A stretch of DNA of 64,000 nucleotides, from contig CANJBX010000014.1 of NCBI GenBank assembly GCA_947472885.1, forward strand, positions 1 to 64,000. Direction: 5' to 3'. This document shows positions 27,058-36,151 of the stretch, in pieces. The notes below the pieces were generated by a model that saw only the letters and a program-made list of their open reading frames with translations, ran no database searches and was not told where the DNA came from. Every line of letters starts with the position of its first letter. The stretch's first letter is position 1. A program made the translations under genes and the position numbers. The DNA comes from Hyphomicrobiaceae bacterium (GTDB taxonomy: Bacteria; Pseudomonadota; Alphaproteobacteria; Rhizobiales; Xanthobacteraceae).

Positions 27058-27765
27058 ATGACACGCGAAGACATTATTCGCGACATTAAAAAAATTACTG
27101 AAGCGGATGGCGGAAAGCCTCCCGGAGCAAGGAAATTTGAGAACGAGACAGGAATTAAAGAATCAAATTGGCATGGGATTTACTGGGCGCGCTGGGGTGA
27201 CGCCCTCAAAGAAGCCGGTTTCTCGGCAAATAGCCTTCAGTCAAAAACAGCCGATGAAGCCATTTTTCGTGCGCTCGTCGAAGCCGTCAATCATTTCGGT
27301 AAATTTCCCACGAAAGCCGAGTATCAATTGTTTCGCCGCAGCAAACCAAACTCTCCCTCAGACAGGGTATTGTTCGGGTCACAGGAGAGACGACACGGAA
27401 TCATTAAGGACTTTCGCGATTGGCTGAATACAAAAACAGATCACACGCACATTGCGGCACTACTTCCGAAAATTGTAGACGCGGCCTCCAAAAATACGAA
27501 CGGCTTAGTCGAAGGCTCCGTCTATTTAATAAAATCTGGAGCGCATTATAAAATTGGTAGAAGCGACCAAATTGAACGTCGAGTGAAAGAAATTAGAATC
27601 GCATTGCCAGACAAAGCAGAATTGGTCCACCACATCCGCACAGACAATCCCGCTGGCATCGAAGCATACTGGCACAATCGATTTGCAGACCGTCGCGCAA
27701 ATGGTGAGTGGTTCAAGTTGACGCGCGCAGATATAGCCGCTTTCAGAAAACGGCGATTCCAATAA
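27058..27765 (+). CDS. GIY-YIG/T5orf172-type nuclease-like protein with HEAR-like repeats
   Basis: A 235-residue protein. The N-terminal 120 residues resemble two homing-endonuclease-associated repeats (W-A-R-W-G-D-A-L-K-E-A-G-F; then F-G-K-F-P-T-K-A-E-Y). The C-terminal domain (about 155-235) has the T5orf172/MUG113 version of a GIY-YIG fold: G-S-V-Y-L-I, Y-K-I-G-R-S, E-R-R-V, G-I-E-A-Y-W-H-N-R-F and N-G-E-W-F-K. The likely catalytic residues Tyr, Arg and Glu are present. It starts 2 bases after the CopG-like gene, so the two form one operon. Its AT-rich codons differ from the surrounding genes, suggesting horizontal transfer. Confidence 0.75.
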   Translation: MTREDIIRDIKKITEADGGKPPGARKFENETGIKESNWHGIYWARWGDALKEAGFSANSLQSKTADEAIFRALVEAVNHFGKFPTKAEYQLFRRSKPNSPSDRVLFGSQERRHGIIKDFRDWLNTKTDHTHIAALLPKIVDAASKNTNGLVEGSVYLIKSGAHYKIGRSDQIERRVKEIRIALPDKAELVHHIRTDNPAGIEAYWHNRFADRRANGEWFKLTRADIAAFRKRRFQ

Positions 27766-27810
27766 CCCCAAGTCTTATTCTGCGCATGATCAAGAAGTAG
27801 CCTCAGAATT

Positions 27811-27905
27811 CGTCATGCCCGGCCTTGTGCCGGGCATCCACGTCTTTCTTGGTGCTGACAGCAACGAAGCAAGGCGTGGATGGCCGGGACAAGCCCGGCC
27901 ATAAC
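27811..27905. repeat. intergenic repeat (GCCCGGCC type), copy A
   Basis: Two palindromic arms, ATGCCCGGCCTTGTGCCGGGCAT and ATGGCCGGGACAAGCCCGGCCAT, flank about 45 bases. A relative lies at 31558-31648. Confidence 0.75.
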
Positions 27906-27925
27906 GTAATAAAAAGTTTCAGAAT

Positions 27926-28147
27926 TTAGACCTCAGCCAATTCAAGCCGGCTCTCGATGCGCTCGACACGATCCGACAGGCGATCAATGCGGTTCGACAT
28001 TTCCGCGAGGCGCACGGTGACCTGGGCAAATCCGGTTTCGAGAGCGCCGACACGCTGCTTCACTTCGCGCATATCTTCACGCAAGCCATCGACCGCACCG
28101 CGGATATGGCGGAGGTGTTCAAGCACGAGGTTTTCAGTCTCGGTCAT
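27926..28147 (-). CDS. small coiled-coil protein
   Basis: A 73-residue protein made of one continuous heptad pattern (L-R-H-I-R-G-A-V-D-G-L, V-K-Q-R-V-G-A-L-E, I-D-R-L-S-D-R-V-E-R-I-E). It has no other domain, signal or membrane helix. It probably forms a dimeric or trimeric coiled coil. No clear ribosome binding site precedes the ATG at 28147. Similar short proteins occur near accessory genes in this order, with unknown role. Confidence 0.55.
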   Translation of the reverse strand: MTETENLVLEHLRHIRGAVDGLREDMREVKQRVGALETGFAQVTVRLAEMSNRIDRLSDRVERIESRLELAEV

Positions 28148-28217
28148 GGAAATAACTTAGCACATAACGCTGCCGCAGACGATAGTTTTGAAGCGAAATC
28201 CAGACACGACAATGGTC

Positions 28218-28367
28218 TCACCCTCCCCTGGAGGGGGAGGGTCGGCGAGCGTCTTCCTGACAGGAAGATGCGAGACGGGGTGGGGTGAGCCTTACCTCTG
28301 CAAAGTTCACTCACCCGCTTGTCTGCGCTTCGCTCCGACAAGCGACCCTCCCCCTCCAGGGGAGGGT
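28218..28367. repeat. large inverted repeat (CCCTCCCCTGGAGGGGGAGGG type)
   Basis: Arms of about 22 bases (28220-28241 and 28346-28367) are near-perfect inverse copies, each also palindromic. The interior has arms around GTCTTCCTGACAGGAAGA. It sits downstream of ettA, between it and the coiled-coil gene. Confidence 0.75.
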
Positions 28368-28406
28368 AAAGAAGCCGCATTCGCCAGCGCGCTATAGCGC
28401 GCAGCG

Positions 28407-30062
28407 TCAGCGCGAAAACTTCTTATACTTGATCCGGTGCGGCATCGCGCTATCCGTCCCCAACCGGCGCATCTTGTCGGCCTCGTAATCCTGGAAGTTG
28501 CCCTCGAACCATTCGACGTGGCTCTCGCCCTCGAAGGCGAGGATATGCGTCGCGATGCGGTCAAGGAACCAGCGGTCATGGCTGATGATGACGGCGCAGC
28601 CGGCGAAATCCTCCAGCGCCTCTTCGAGCGCGCGCAGCGTATCGACGTCGAGATCGTTGGTCGGTTCGTCGAGGAGGAGCAGGTTCGCGCCGGAGCGCAG
28701 CATCTTGGCGAGATGCACGCGGTTCCTTTCGCCGCCTGACAGCGCGCCGACCTTCTTCTGCTGGTCGGCGCCCTTGAAGTTGAACGACGAGACATAGGCG
28801 CGCGAATTGACTTCCTTCTTGCCGAGCAGGATCTGGTCGTTGCCGTCGGAAATTTCCTCCCAGACGTTCTTCTTGCCGTCGAGCGCATCGCGCGACTGAT
28901 CGACGTAGCCGAGATGCACGGACTCGCCGACCTTGATGGTGCCGGCGTCGGGCTTGTCCTGGCCGGTAATCATGCGGAACAGCGTGGTCTTGCCCGCGCC
29001 GTTCGGCCCGATGACGCCGACGATGCCGCCCGGCGGTAGCTTGAACGTCAGGTTCTCGATCAAGAGGTTGTCGCCGAAGCCCTTGTTGAGCCCTTCGAAG
29101 TCGACGACGTTCTGGCCGAGACGTTCGGCGACCGGAATGACGATCTGCGCGACGTTGTGCGTCTTCTCGTTGGCCTGTTTGAGCAGGTCCTCGTAACGCT
29201 CATAGCGCGCCTTGGATTTTGCCTGACGCGCCTTGGGCGACGCTGCGATCCATTCGGACTCGCGCGCGATGGTGCGCTTGTGGGCGTCGTCTTCGCGGCT
29301 TTCCTGCTCGAGGCGCTTCTGCTTCTGCTTCAGCCAGGTCGAGTAGTTGCCCTCGTAGGGAATGCCGCGGCCGTGGTCGAGTTCGAGAATCCAGCTCGTG
29401 ACGTTGTCGAGGAAGTAGCGGTCATGGGTGACGATCAGGATCGCGCCGGGATAGTCGCGCAGATGGCCTTCGAGCCAGTGCACGCTCTCGGCGTCGAGAT
29501 GGTTGGTCGGCTCGTCGAGCAGCAGGAGTTCCGGCTGTTCGAGCAGCAACCGGCACAGCGCGACGCGGCGCTTCTCGCCGCCGGAGAGCTTTGCAATGTC
29601 GGCGTCGTCGGCCGGGCAGCGCAGCGCGTCCATGGCGAGATCGACCTGTGAGTCGAGGTCCCACAGGTTCTTGGCGTCGATGATGTCCTGCAGCTTCGCC
29701 ATTTCGTCGGCGGTCTCGTCGGAATAGTTCGACGCGATCTCGTTGTAGCGATCGACCAGCGCCTTCTTGGCGGCGACGCCATCCATCACGTTCTCGCGCA
29801 CCGACTTGGTCTCGTCGAGCTGCGGCTCCTGCTGGAGATAGCCGACGCGCGCGCCTTCGGCGACGAAGCCCTCGCCGGTATAATCGGTGTCAATGCCGGC
29901 CATGATGCGCAGCAGCGTGGACTTGCCGGAGCCGTTGACGCCGAGGACGCCGATCTTGGCGTCCGGGTAGAACGACAGGTTGATGTTCTCCAGCACCTTG
30001 CGGTTGCCCGGATAGGTCTTGTTGAGACCGCGCATGTGGTAGATGAACTGACGACCGTTCAT
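28407..30062 (-). CDS. ettA: energy-dependent translational throttle protein EttA (ABC-F ATPase)
   Basis: A 551-residue soluble ABC-F protein with two ATPase domains and no membrane segment. The first Walker A is G-V-N-G-S-G-K-S-T with signature [11 protein letters not shown] and [10 protein letters not shown]. The linker carries the [10 protein letters not shown] region. The second Walker A is G-P-N-G-A-G-K-T-T with [11 protein letters not shown] and [10 protein letters not shown]. In E. coli EttA binds the ribosomal E site and gates the first peptide bond according to the ATP/ADP ratio. Length and order of motifs fit EttA rather than Uup or YheS. Confidence 0.96.
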   Translation of the reverse strand: MNGRQFIYHMRGLNKTYPGNRKVLENINLSFYPDAKIGVLGVNGSGKSTLLRIMAGIDTDYTGEGFVAEGARVGYLQQEPQLDETKSVRENVMDGVAAKKALVDRYNEIASNYSDETADEMAKLQDIIDAKNLWDLDSQVDLAMDALRCPADDADIAKLSGGEKRRVALCRLLLEQPELLLLDEPTNHLDAESVHWLEGHLRDYPGAILIVTHDRYFLDNVTSWILELDHGRGIPYEGNYSTWLKQKQKRLEQESREDDAHKRTIARESEWIAASPKARQAKSKARYERYEDLLKQANEKTHNVAQIVIPVAERLGQNVVDFEGLNKGFGDNLLIENLTFKLPPGGIVGVIGPNGAGKTTLFRMITGQDKPDAGTIKVGESVHLGYVDQSRDALDGKKNVWEEISDGNDQILLGKKEVNSRAYVSSFNFKGADQQKKVGALSGGERNRVHLAKMLRSGANLLLLDEPTNDLDVDTLRALEEALEDFAGCAVIISHDRWFLDRIATHILAFEGESHVEWFEGNFQDYEADKMRRLGTDSAMPHRIKYKKFSR

Positions 30063-30314
30063 GGTGCCCTTGACCCGTATTTTGGGGGGAATTTGAACGT
30101 TGATGTAGCGGCCCGCCGGGCATTCGGCAAGCAGGCGCGCGCGCCTTCGTAACCCTTCGGAAACGCTGAATGCAGAGCGCGGCGCGTTTGAAACCCGCTT
30201 TTAAAGACTGCGGCGCAGGCTCTGTCCCGTGAGTTACCGGCGCGCCAGAAGGCGACGCGCGGTGGCGGCCAACGCGCCGCAGGAAATTCGGGATCGCGCG
30301 TCATGGTGTCCAGT

Positions 30315-30530
30315 ATGGAAAAACCACCCGGTCTTCAGGTGGGTCTTGGGGCAAGCCTTGCGGCTTCCTGGCGGACCTTCATCCACGACCTGTCCGGCAA
30401 CTACCGGCCGGAGCGGCATTACATGCGCGGCCCCGGCCCGAAATGGCGGGAAAAGCACATGAGCGCCGCGCCGAACGCAGCTGCCGGACACAGCGCATCC
30501 CCACTGTATCCGCAGGGCATCCCGGCGTAG
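30315..30530 (+). CDS. possible small ORF of unknown function
   Basis: A 71-residue frame inside the 509-base gap between divergent ettA and a TctC-type gene. The central block W-R-T-F-I-H-D-L-S-G-N-Y-R-P-E-R-H-Y is protein-like, with basic and aromatic residues. There is no convincing ribosome binding site before the ATG at 30315, and the frame could be chance in GC-rich DNA. Nothing else is seen in the gap. Confidence 0.3.
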   Translation: MEKPPGLQVGLGASLAASWRTFIHDLSGNYRPERHYMRGPGPKWREKHMSAAPNAAAGHSASPLYPQGIPA

Positions 30531-30571
30531 TCTCGCGCGGTGCGAATATCGCGCACCGACCGGAACGCCCC

Positions 30572-31549
30572 ATGCGAAATGCACTGCTTGCCATCACCGC
30601 CCTGCTTATCCCTGCCGCTTTCCTGCCCGCATTTGCTCAGGCCCAGCCGGCGAATTACCCCAGCCAGCCGATCAAGGTCATCGTGTCCGTACCTGCGGGC
30701 GGCGGCGTCGATACCGCCACACGGATCGTGGCCGAAGGCATGCGCCAGCGGCTCGGCCAGCCGGTCATCATCGAGAACCGCGGCGGACAGGCCGGCAACT
30801 TCGGCGCGGAAGCGGTATTTGCGGCGGAGCCGGACGGTTACACGCTGATGGCGTCGCAGCCCTCGCCGCTGACCGTCAATGCGCTGCTCTACAAGAAACT
30901 CAATTACGATCCGGCGGCGTTCGTGCCGGTCGCGATCATGTCCACCATCCCGAATGCGCTGACCGTGCGCGCGGATTTCCCGGCCAAAACCGTCGAGGAA
31001 TTCATCGCCTATACCAAAGCAAACCCCGGCAAGCTCAACTACGCCTCGCAGGGCACCGGCACGACATCGCACCTCACCGCCGAACTGTTCCAGAGCCGCA
31101 CCGGCGCAAAGCTCGTGCATGTGCCGTACAAGGGAACCGCGCCCGCGCTCAAGGACCTGATCGCCGGTCATGTCGATCTGATGTTCACCGAAATCGCCAC
31201 CGGGCTTGAACTGCACCGCGCCGGCAAGGTGCGCATCCTCGCCATCGCGGCGGCGCAGCACTATGCCAGCGCGGACGAGATCCCGACCTTCGCCGACAAG
31301 GGCATCGCGGATTTCATTTCCGTCACCTGGAATGCGATCACGGCGCCACCCAAGACACCGGCAGCCATCGTCAACAAGTTGAGCGACGCTATCCTCGACA
31401 GCCTGAAATCGAATGACATCGCGGCGCGCTTTCGCACCCTCAACATGCAGACCGAGCTGATGCGGCCCGAGGAAGCCAGGGCTTTCATCGCGGCGGATGC
31501 CAAACGCTGGGCCGAGGTCATCCGCACGGCGAATGTGAAGGCGGAGTAA
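30572..31549 (+). CDS. TctC/Bug-family solute-binding protein (isolated)
   Basis: A 325-residue periplasmic binding protein with a Sec signal ending A-Q-A-Q. The first ligand loop reads S-V-P-A-G-G-G-V-D and the later landmarks are Y-A-S-Q-G-T-G-T-T-S-H-L and H-V-P-Y-K-G-T-A-P-A-L-K-D-L. These place it in the general Bug group, apart from the 41905-56668 array. No membrane component is adjacent, so it would have to use a TctAB pair elsewhere (one lies 26 kb away) or act as a sensor. The ligand is unknown. Confidence 0.85.
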   Translation: MRNALLAITALLIPAAFLPAFAQAQPANYPSQPIKVIVSVPAGGGVDTATRIVAEGMRQRLGQPVIIENRGGQAGNFGAEAVFAAEPDGYTLMASQPSPLTVNALLYKKLNYDPAAFVPVAIMSTIPNALTVRADFPAKTVEEFIAYTKANPGKLNYASQGTGTTSHLTAELFQSRTGAKLVHVPYKGTAPALKDLIAGHVDLMFTEIATGLELHRAGKVRILAIAAAQHYASADEIPTFADKGIADFISVTWNAITAPPKTPAAIVNKLSDAILDSLKSNDIAARFRTLNMQTELMRPEEARAFIAADAKRWAEVIRTANVKAE

Positions 31550-31557
31550 AAGGATTC

Positions 31558-31648
31558 TGTCATCGCCGGGCTTGTCCCGGCGATCCCGACAAGGGACGCA
31601 CAGTGCCCGCCTAAGCGAGATGGCCGGAACAAGTCCGGCCATGACGAG
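31558..31648. repeat. intergenic repeat (GCCCGGCC type), copy B
   Basis: Arms TCATCGCCGGGCTTGTCCCGGCGA and ATGGCCGGAACAAGTCCGGCCATGA match the module at 27811-27905 in design. Located between the TctC-type gene and the hydroxyacid dehydrogenase gene. Confidence 0.75.
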
Positions 31649-31690
31649 GGTAGAGTCCTTGCTACATTCAGTTCAGTAAAGGTTTGAAGT

Positions 31691-32653
31691 ATGAAACACC
31701 GCCTCGCCATTCTTGACGACTACCAGAACGTCGCACTCAAGCTCGCCGACTGGTCGGCGGTGAAAGGCGACCTCGACATCACGGTGTTCGACCAGCCGCT
31801 GGGCGACGAAGCCGCGGTAATCAAGGCGCTGCAAGGCTTCCATATCATCAGCGCCATGCGCGAGCGCACGCGCTTTCCGCGCAAGGTCATCGAGTCCCTG
31901 CCCGACCTCAAGCTCCTGCTCACCACCGGCATGCGCAACGCCGCCATCGACATGAAAGCCTGTGCCGAGCGCGGCATTCCGGTTTGCGGCACCGGCGGCT
32001 TCGGCAACGCGACAGCAGGCATCGCGGTCGGGCTGATGCTCGAACTGACGCGCCGCATCGGATTTGAAAACGCGCGCATGAAGGCCGGCGAACCCTGGCA
32101 GGTCACGCTCGGCCACGACCTCGAAGGCAAGACGCTCGGCGTCCTCGGCCTCGGCAAGCTCGGCTCACGCGTCGGCAAGGTGGCGCAGGCGCTCGGCATG
32201 AAGGTGATCGCCTGGAGCCAGAACCTGACGGCGGAAGCGGCGGAGAAGCGGGACGCACGACTCGTCACCAAGGACGAACTGTTCAGGCAGGCCGACGTCC
32301 TCACGATTCATCTGGTGCTGAGCGACCGTTCGCGCGGCCTGGTCGGCGAACACGAACTCGGCCTGATGAAACCGACCGCCTATCTCATCAACACGGCGCG
32401 CGGCCCCATCGTCGATGAGCAGGCGCTGATCGCCACGCTCACCGCCAGGAAGATCGCCGGCGCCGGCCTCGATGTGTTCGATGTCGAGCCGCTGCCGCGC
32501 GACCATGCGTTCCGCAAGCTCGACAATGTCGTGCTGACCCCGCACCTCGGCTACGTCAGCGCGGAGAACTACACCGTGCAGTTTCGGGAAATCGTCGAGG
32601 ACATCCGCGCCTTCATCGACGGCAAGCCGATACGGGTGATTCCCGACGCCTGA
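31691..32653 (+). CDS. D-2-hydroxyacid dehydrogenase family protein
   Basis: A 320-residue NAD(P)-dependent enzyme. The nucleotide motif G-L-G-K-L-G-S-R-V-G is near residue 152. The catalytic trio is Arg in N-T-A-R-G-P-I-V, Glu in D-V-F-D-V-E-P-L-P and His in L-T-P-H-L-G-Y. The N-terminal substrate domain covers residues 1-105. This family reduces 2-oxo acids or oxidises D-2-hydroxyacids; the substrate is not evident. The gene stands alone and starts at ATG 31691 with GG-rich sequence upstream. Confidence 0.88.
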   Translation: MKHRLAILDDYQNVALKLADWSAVKGDLDITVFDQPLGDEAAVIKALQGFHIISAMRERTRFPRKVIESLPDLKLLLTTGMRNAAIDMKACAERGIPVCGTGGFGNATAGIAVGLMLELTRRIGFENARMKAGEPWQVTLGHDLEGKTLGVLGLGKLGSRVGKVAQALGMKVIAWSQNLTAEAAEKRDARLVTKDELFRQADVLTIHLVLSDRSRGLVGEHELGLMKPTAYLINTARGPIVDEQALIATLTARKIAGAGLDVFDVEPLPRDHAFRKLDNVVLTPHLGYVSAENYTVQFREIVEDIRAFIDGKPIRVIPDA

Positions 32654-32988
32654 AACACGCTCGATCCGTCCCGCCAGAATGCCCCGAAAGGTCCAGATTA
32701 CGGCCCTTTTGGTGTGGCATCCTTGCATCACCCACCGGGAATATGACCTGTCCTTGACCCCTTAACGGGCAGCGGCTGCCCGGTCTGGCTGCGGGGCAGC
32801 AAAAACAGCCACGATTACAGTCCTGTAATGAATAGCGCCGGGCCCCCCTTCCGGCCCGCATTAATACCGTCTGGCTTGTCCGGTTGACGGGACAACCCCC
32901 GACACTTTAAGGGAAATTAGGATTGGGATCGCCGGAATTGGGGGGCTGTCCTGATACACAGTATTCGTGCTTCAGGGGTCTATCCCAC
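32654..32988. other. gene-free stretch, nothing recognised
   Basis: 335 bases before the HAD phosphatase operon. They must hold that operon's promoter. GC-rich, with short C and G runs (32844-32850), but no clear repeat, RNA or open frame. Confidence 0.4.
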
Positions 32989-33699
32989 ATGCCATCACGG
33001 GTTCGGGTATTCGTCGATTTCGACGGTACTATTTCGCTGGAAGACACTACCGACGTTGTTCTCGAACGGTTCGCCGATAAGTCGTGGCAGAAGATCGAAG
33101 CCGAATGGCTCGCTGGCCACATCGGCTCGCGCGAGTGCCTGAAGCGGCAGATCGAACTGGTACGCGCCACCCCGGAAGAACTCGACGCGCTGTGCGAGGA
33201 AGTTCCGCTCGACCCGCAGTTCCCCGAACTCGTCGCGCTATGCCGCAGCAAGGGCATCCCCGTCACGGTTGTTTCCGACGGCCTCGACCGCCAGATCAAG
33301 CGCATGCTCGCGCGCATGGGAGTTGACGTGCCGGTCCTCGCCAACAAACTTACCTACGTCGGCGACAGCCGCTGGACCCTCGAATTTCCCTATGCCAACA
33401 CGGGCTGCGAAGCCGGTGCCGGCAACTGCAAGTGCCTTGCCCTGACCAAAGAACCGGACACCCTGCGCATTTTGATCGGCGACGGACGTTCGGATTTCTG
33501 CGCCTCGGAAACAGCGGACTTCGTGCTGGCTAAATCCGCGCTCGCAGAGCATTGTCAGGCCAACGACGTTCCTTTCATCGTGTTCGGAAATTTCGCCGGC
33601 GCGACTTCACTGCTCGCAGACTGGATCGATGCGCTTGCGCATCACCATCCGGCGACGAGCAACGCAGGAGGACCCGTCGATGCCACACCCCACACTTAA
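32989..33699 (+). CDS. HAD-IB family phosphatase (MtnX/SerB-like)
   Basis: A 236-residue cytosolic phosphatase. The nucleophile motif F-V-D-F-D-G-T-I is near residue 9; motif II is V-V-S-D-G-L; motif IV is I-G-D-G-R-S-D. A cysteine cluster (N-T-G-C-E-A-G-A-G-N-C-K-C) between motifs recalls MtnX-type enzymes of methionine salvage, but no other mtn gene is near. It is the first gene of a three-gene unit; the aminotransferase ATG lies 20 bases inside its 3' end, so translation is coupled. A phosphorylated amino-sugar or amino-acid intermediate is a reasonable guess for its substrate. Confidence 0.85.
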   Translation: MPSRVRVFVDFDGTISLEDTTDVVLERFADKSWQKIEAEWLAGHIGSRECLKRQIELVRATPEELDALCEEVPLDPQFPELVALCRSKGIPVTVVSDGLDRQIKRMLARMGVDVPVLANKLTYVGDSRWTLEFPYANTGCEAGAGNCKCLALTKEPDTLRILIGDGRSDFCASETADFVLAKSALAEHCQANDVPFIVFGNFAGATSLLADWIDALAHHHPATSNAGGPVDATPHT

Positions 33700-35098
33700 A
33701 CTCGCAGCCGATTCCGGCAGCGCAACGAACGACGCCGAGCTGTTGAAGCTCGAAGCCGAATACTGCTCGTTCGGCGATACCGTCCACTATTCCGAACCGC
33801 CCAAGATCTTCGACCGTTGCGAAGGCTCGTTCATCTATGGCAACGAGGGACGCGAGTTCCTCGATTTGCAGATGTGGTACTCGGCGGTGAACTTCGGTTA
33901 CGCCAACAAGCGCCTCAACGACGCGCTCAAGAAGCAGATCGACCGGCTGCCGCAGGTGGCGAGCCAGTACCTGCATCGCGAGAAGATCGAACTCGCGACC
34001 ATGATCGCGAAGGACGCGCAAAACAAATTCGGCCGCAAGGGCCGCGTGCATTTCAACGTCGGCGGTTCGCAGGCGGTGGAAGACTCGCTCAAGCTCGTGC
34101 GCAATGCCAGCAACGGCAAGAGCCTGATGTTCGCCTTCGAGGGCGGCTATCACGGCCGCACGCTCGGCGCGACCGCGATCACTTCGTCGTACCGCTATCG
34201 CCGCCGCTACGGCCATTTCGGCGAGCGCGCGCAGTTCCTGCCGTTCCCGTATCACTTCCGCGGCCCGAAGGGCATGAGCAAGGAAGAATACGGCGAGCAG
34301 TGCGTGGCGCAGTTCGCACGCCTGTTCGAGAGCGAATACAACGGCGTCTGGGACCCGAAGGCAAAACAATCGGAATACGCCGCGTTCTATGTCGAACCGA
34401 TCCAGGGCACCGGCGGCTATGTCATCCCGCCGATGAACTTCTTTAAAGGGCTCAAGAAGGTGCTCGACGACCACGGCATCCTGCTGGTCGTCGATGAAAT
34501 CCAGATGGGCTTCTTCCGCACCGGCAAGCTGTGGTCGATTGAACACTTCGGCGTGCAGCCGGACATCCTCGTATTCGGCAAGGCGTTGACCAACGGCCTC
34601 AACCCGCTGTCGGGCGTGTGGGCGCGCGAAGAACTCATCAACCCGAAGGTGTTTCCGCCGGGCTCGACGCACTCGACGTTCGCGTCCAATCCGCTCGGCA
34701 CCGCCGTCGGCCTCGAAGCCATGAAGCTGATGCACGAAGACGGCTTTGCCGCTTCGATCATGAAAAAGGGCGCCTACTTCCTCAAGGGCCTCGAAGACCT
34801 CAAACGCCGCCACAAAATCATCGGCGATGTGGACGGCCTCGGCCTCGCGCTGCGCGCCGAAATCTGCGAGCCGCACGACAGCTTCACGCCATCGAAGGCC
34901 ATCGTCGACCGCATGGTGGACGAAGCCCTCAAGGGCGACCTCGAACACAAAGGCCGCAAGTACGGCCTCGTGCTCGACATCGGCGGCTACTACAAGAACG
35001 TCATCACGCTGGCGCCGTCGCTCACCATCACGAAGGAAGAGATCGACCTCGGCCTCGTGTTGATGGATCAACTCATGACCCGCGTCATGAAGAAGTAA
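33680..35098 (+). CDS. class III aminotransferase
   Basis: A 472-residue PLP-dependent aminotransferase. The cofactor region shows V-D-E-I-Q-M-G-F and the Schiff-base lysine in V-F-G-K-A-L-T-N-G-L (about residue 302), followed by H-S-T-F-A-S-N-P-L. The long N-terminal part and F-E-G-G-Y-H-G-R-T-L-G-A-T fit the 4-aminobutyrate/ornithine aminotransferase group. The start at 33680 follows GCAGGAGGA and overlaps the HAD gene by 20 bases. An alpha/beta hydrolase follows after 18 bases. The three-gene order suggests one pathway whose product is unknown. Confidence 0.9.
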   Translation: MPHPTLKLAADSGSATNDAELLKLEAEYCSFGDTVHYSEPPKIFDRCEGSFIYGNEGREFLDLQMWYSAVNFGYANKRLNDALKKQIDRLPQVASQYLHREKIELATMIAKDAQNKFGRKGRVHFNVGGSQAVEDSLKLVRNASNGKSLMFAFEGGYHGRTLGATAITSSYRYRRRYGHFGERAQFLPFPYHFRGPKGMSKEEYGEQCVAQFARLFESEYNGVWDPKAKQSEYAAFYVEPIQGTGGYVIPPMNFFKGLKKVLDDHGILLVVDEIQMGFFRTGKLWSIEHFGVQPDILVFGKALTNGLNPLSGVWAREELINPKVFPPGSTHSTFASNPLGTAVGLEAMKLMHEDGFAASIMKKGAYFLKGLEDLKRRHKIIGDVDGLGLALRAEICEPHDSFTPSKAIVDRMVDEALKGDLEHKGRKYGLVLDIGGYYKNVITLAPSLTITKEEIDLGLVLMDQLMTRVMKK

Positions 35099-35116
35099 TC
35101 AGGGCGAACGCAGGCC

Positions 35117-36055
35117 ATGGCGATTACCGACAGAAGTTTCATCCTCGGCCAGGGCCGCACCGGCGTTCTTCTGGTGCACGGCCTCGGCGGCACGCCGATT
35201 GAATTCAAGCTCGTCGCCAAGGGCCTCGCCCGCAACGGCTTCAAGGTCTACTGCTGCCAGCTCGCTGGCCATTGCGGCTCCACCGAAGACCTCATCAAGA
35301 CGAAGTGGGAAGACTGGTACGCCAGCGTCGAGGAATCCTTCGAAGTGCTGCGCAAGGATTGCGACACCATCGTTGTCGGCGGCCTCTCGATGGGCGCGGT
35401 ACTCGCGCTTCACCTCGCCGCCAAGCGGCCCGATGAAGTCCATGGCCTCGCGCTCTATGCGCCGACGCTGTGGTACGACGGCTGGGCGATGCCGTGGTAC
35501 CGCTTCATGCTCAGCCTCGGCATGAAGACGCCGTTTGGCCGCTGGATCGTGCGGCGCTTCTACAATTTCGTCGAGACCGAGCCTTACGGCATCAAGGACC
35601 CGACCATCCGCGCCGTTGTCGTTGCCGCCATGCAATCCGGCGATTCCACGCTGGCCGGCGTGCTGACGACGCCGGGCGAGGCCGTGATCGAGCTTTACCG
35701 GCTTGCGAATGTCGTCAAGAAGGAACTGCCGCAGATCGACGCTCCGGCCTTCATCGTGCAGGCGCGCGAGGACGACCTTTCGAGCCTGCGCAACACCGAA
35801 TATCTCCAGCGCCACCTTGGCGGTCTGGTCGATACGCTGATCCTCGACGACAGCTATCACATCGTCACCGTGGACCGGCAGCGCGACCTGCTGATCGAAG
35901 GCACCGTCGCCTTCGGCATGTTGCTCGCCGGCCGCATGCGGATGCAGGAACACAGCAACGAAATCGTCCGCCCGCTCAGCGACGCGGCCAAGCCTGCGGA
36001 AAACGCCGCCCGTTCCGGCCCGAATGCCAAGGGCCATACGCAGGGTAACACCTGA
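35117..36055 (+). CDS. alpha/beta hydrolase (Est30/carboxylesterase-like)
   Basis: A 312-residue soluble hydrolase. L-L-V-H-G-L-G-G-T-P is the oxyanion region near residue 17; the nucleophile elbow is G-G-L-S-M-G-A (Ser about 96); the acid is likely in Q-A-R-E-D-D-L-S; the base is His in D-S-Y-H-I-V-T. These fit the Est30/thioesterase-like branch, including the H-I-V-T-x-D motif. A polar 35-residue tail follows. It is the third gene of the HAD/aminotransferase unit, 18 bases behind, so it probably removes an ester or activates an intermediate of the same pathway. Confidence 0.87.
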   Translation: MAITDRSFILGQGRTGVLLVHGLGGTPIEFKLVAKGLARNGFKVYCCQLAGHCGSTEDLIKTKWEDWYASVEESFEVLRKDCDTIVVGGLSMGAVLALHLAAKRPDEVHGLALYAPTLWYDGWAMPWYRFMLSLGMKTPFGRWIVRRFYNFVETEPYGIKDPTIRAVVVAAMQSGDSTLAGVLTTPGEAVIELYRLANVVKKELPQIDAPAFIVQAREDDLSSLRNTEYLQRHLGGLVDTLILDDSYHIVTVDRQRDLLIEGTVAFGMLLAGRMRMQEHSNEIVRPLSDAAKPAENAARSGPNAKGHTQGNT

Positions 36056-36151
36056 CGCCTTGCCTGCGGCAAACGCGCACGGGCCATCCTAAAGACGCGC
36101 AAGACCGCTCCTGCCGTGTCGGCTATACTGCCGGAAAACACAGGAGGAACG

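Noticed and set aside
28218-28367. Insertion sequence suggested by long inverted arms
   Set aside because: Only 150 bases with no transposase; it fits a non-coding intergenic repeat.
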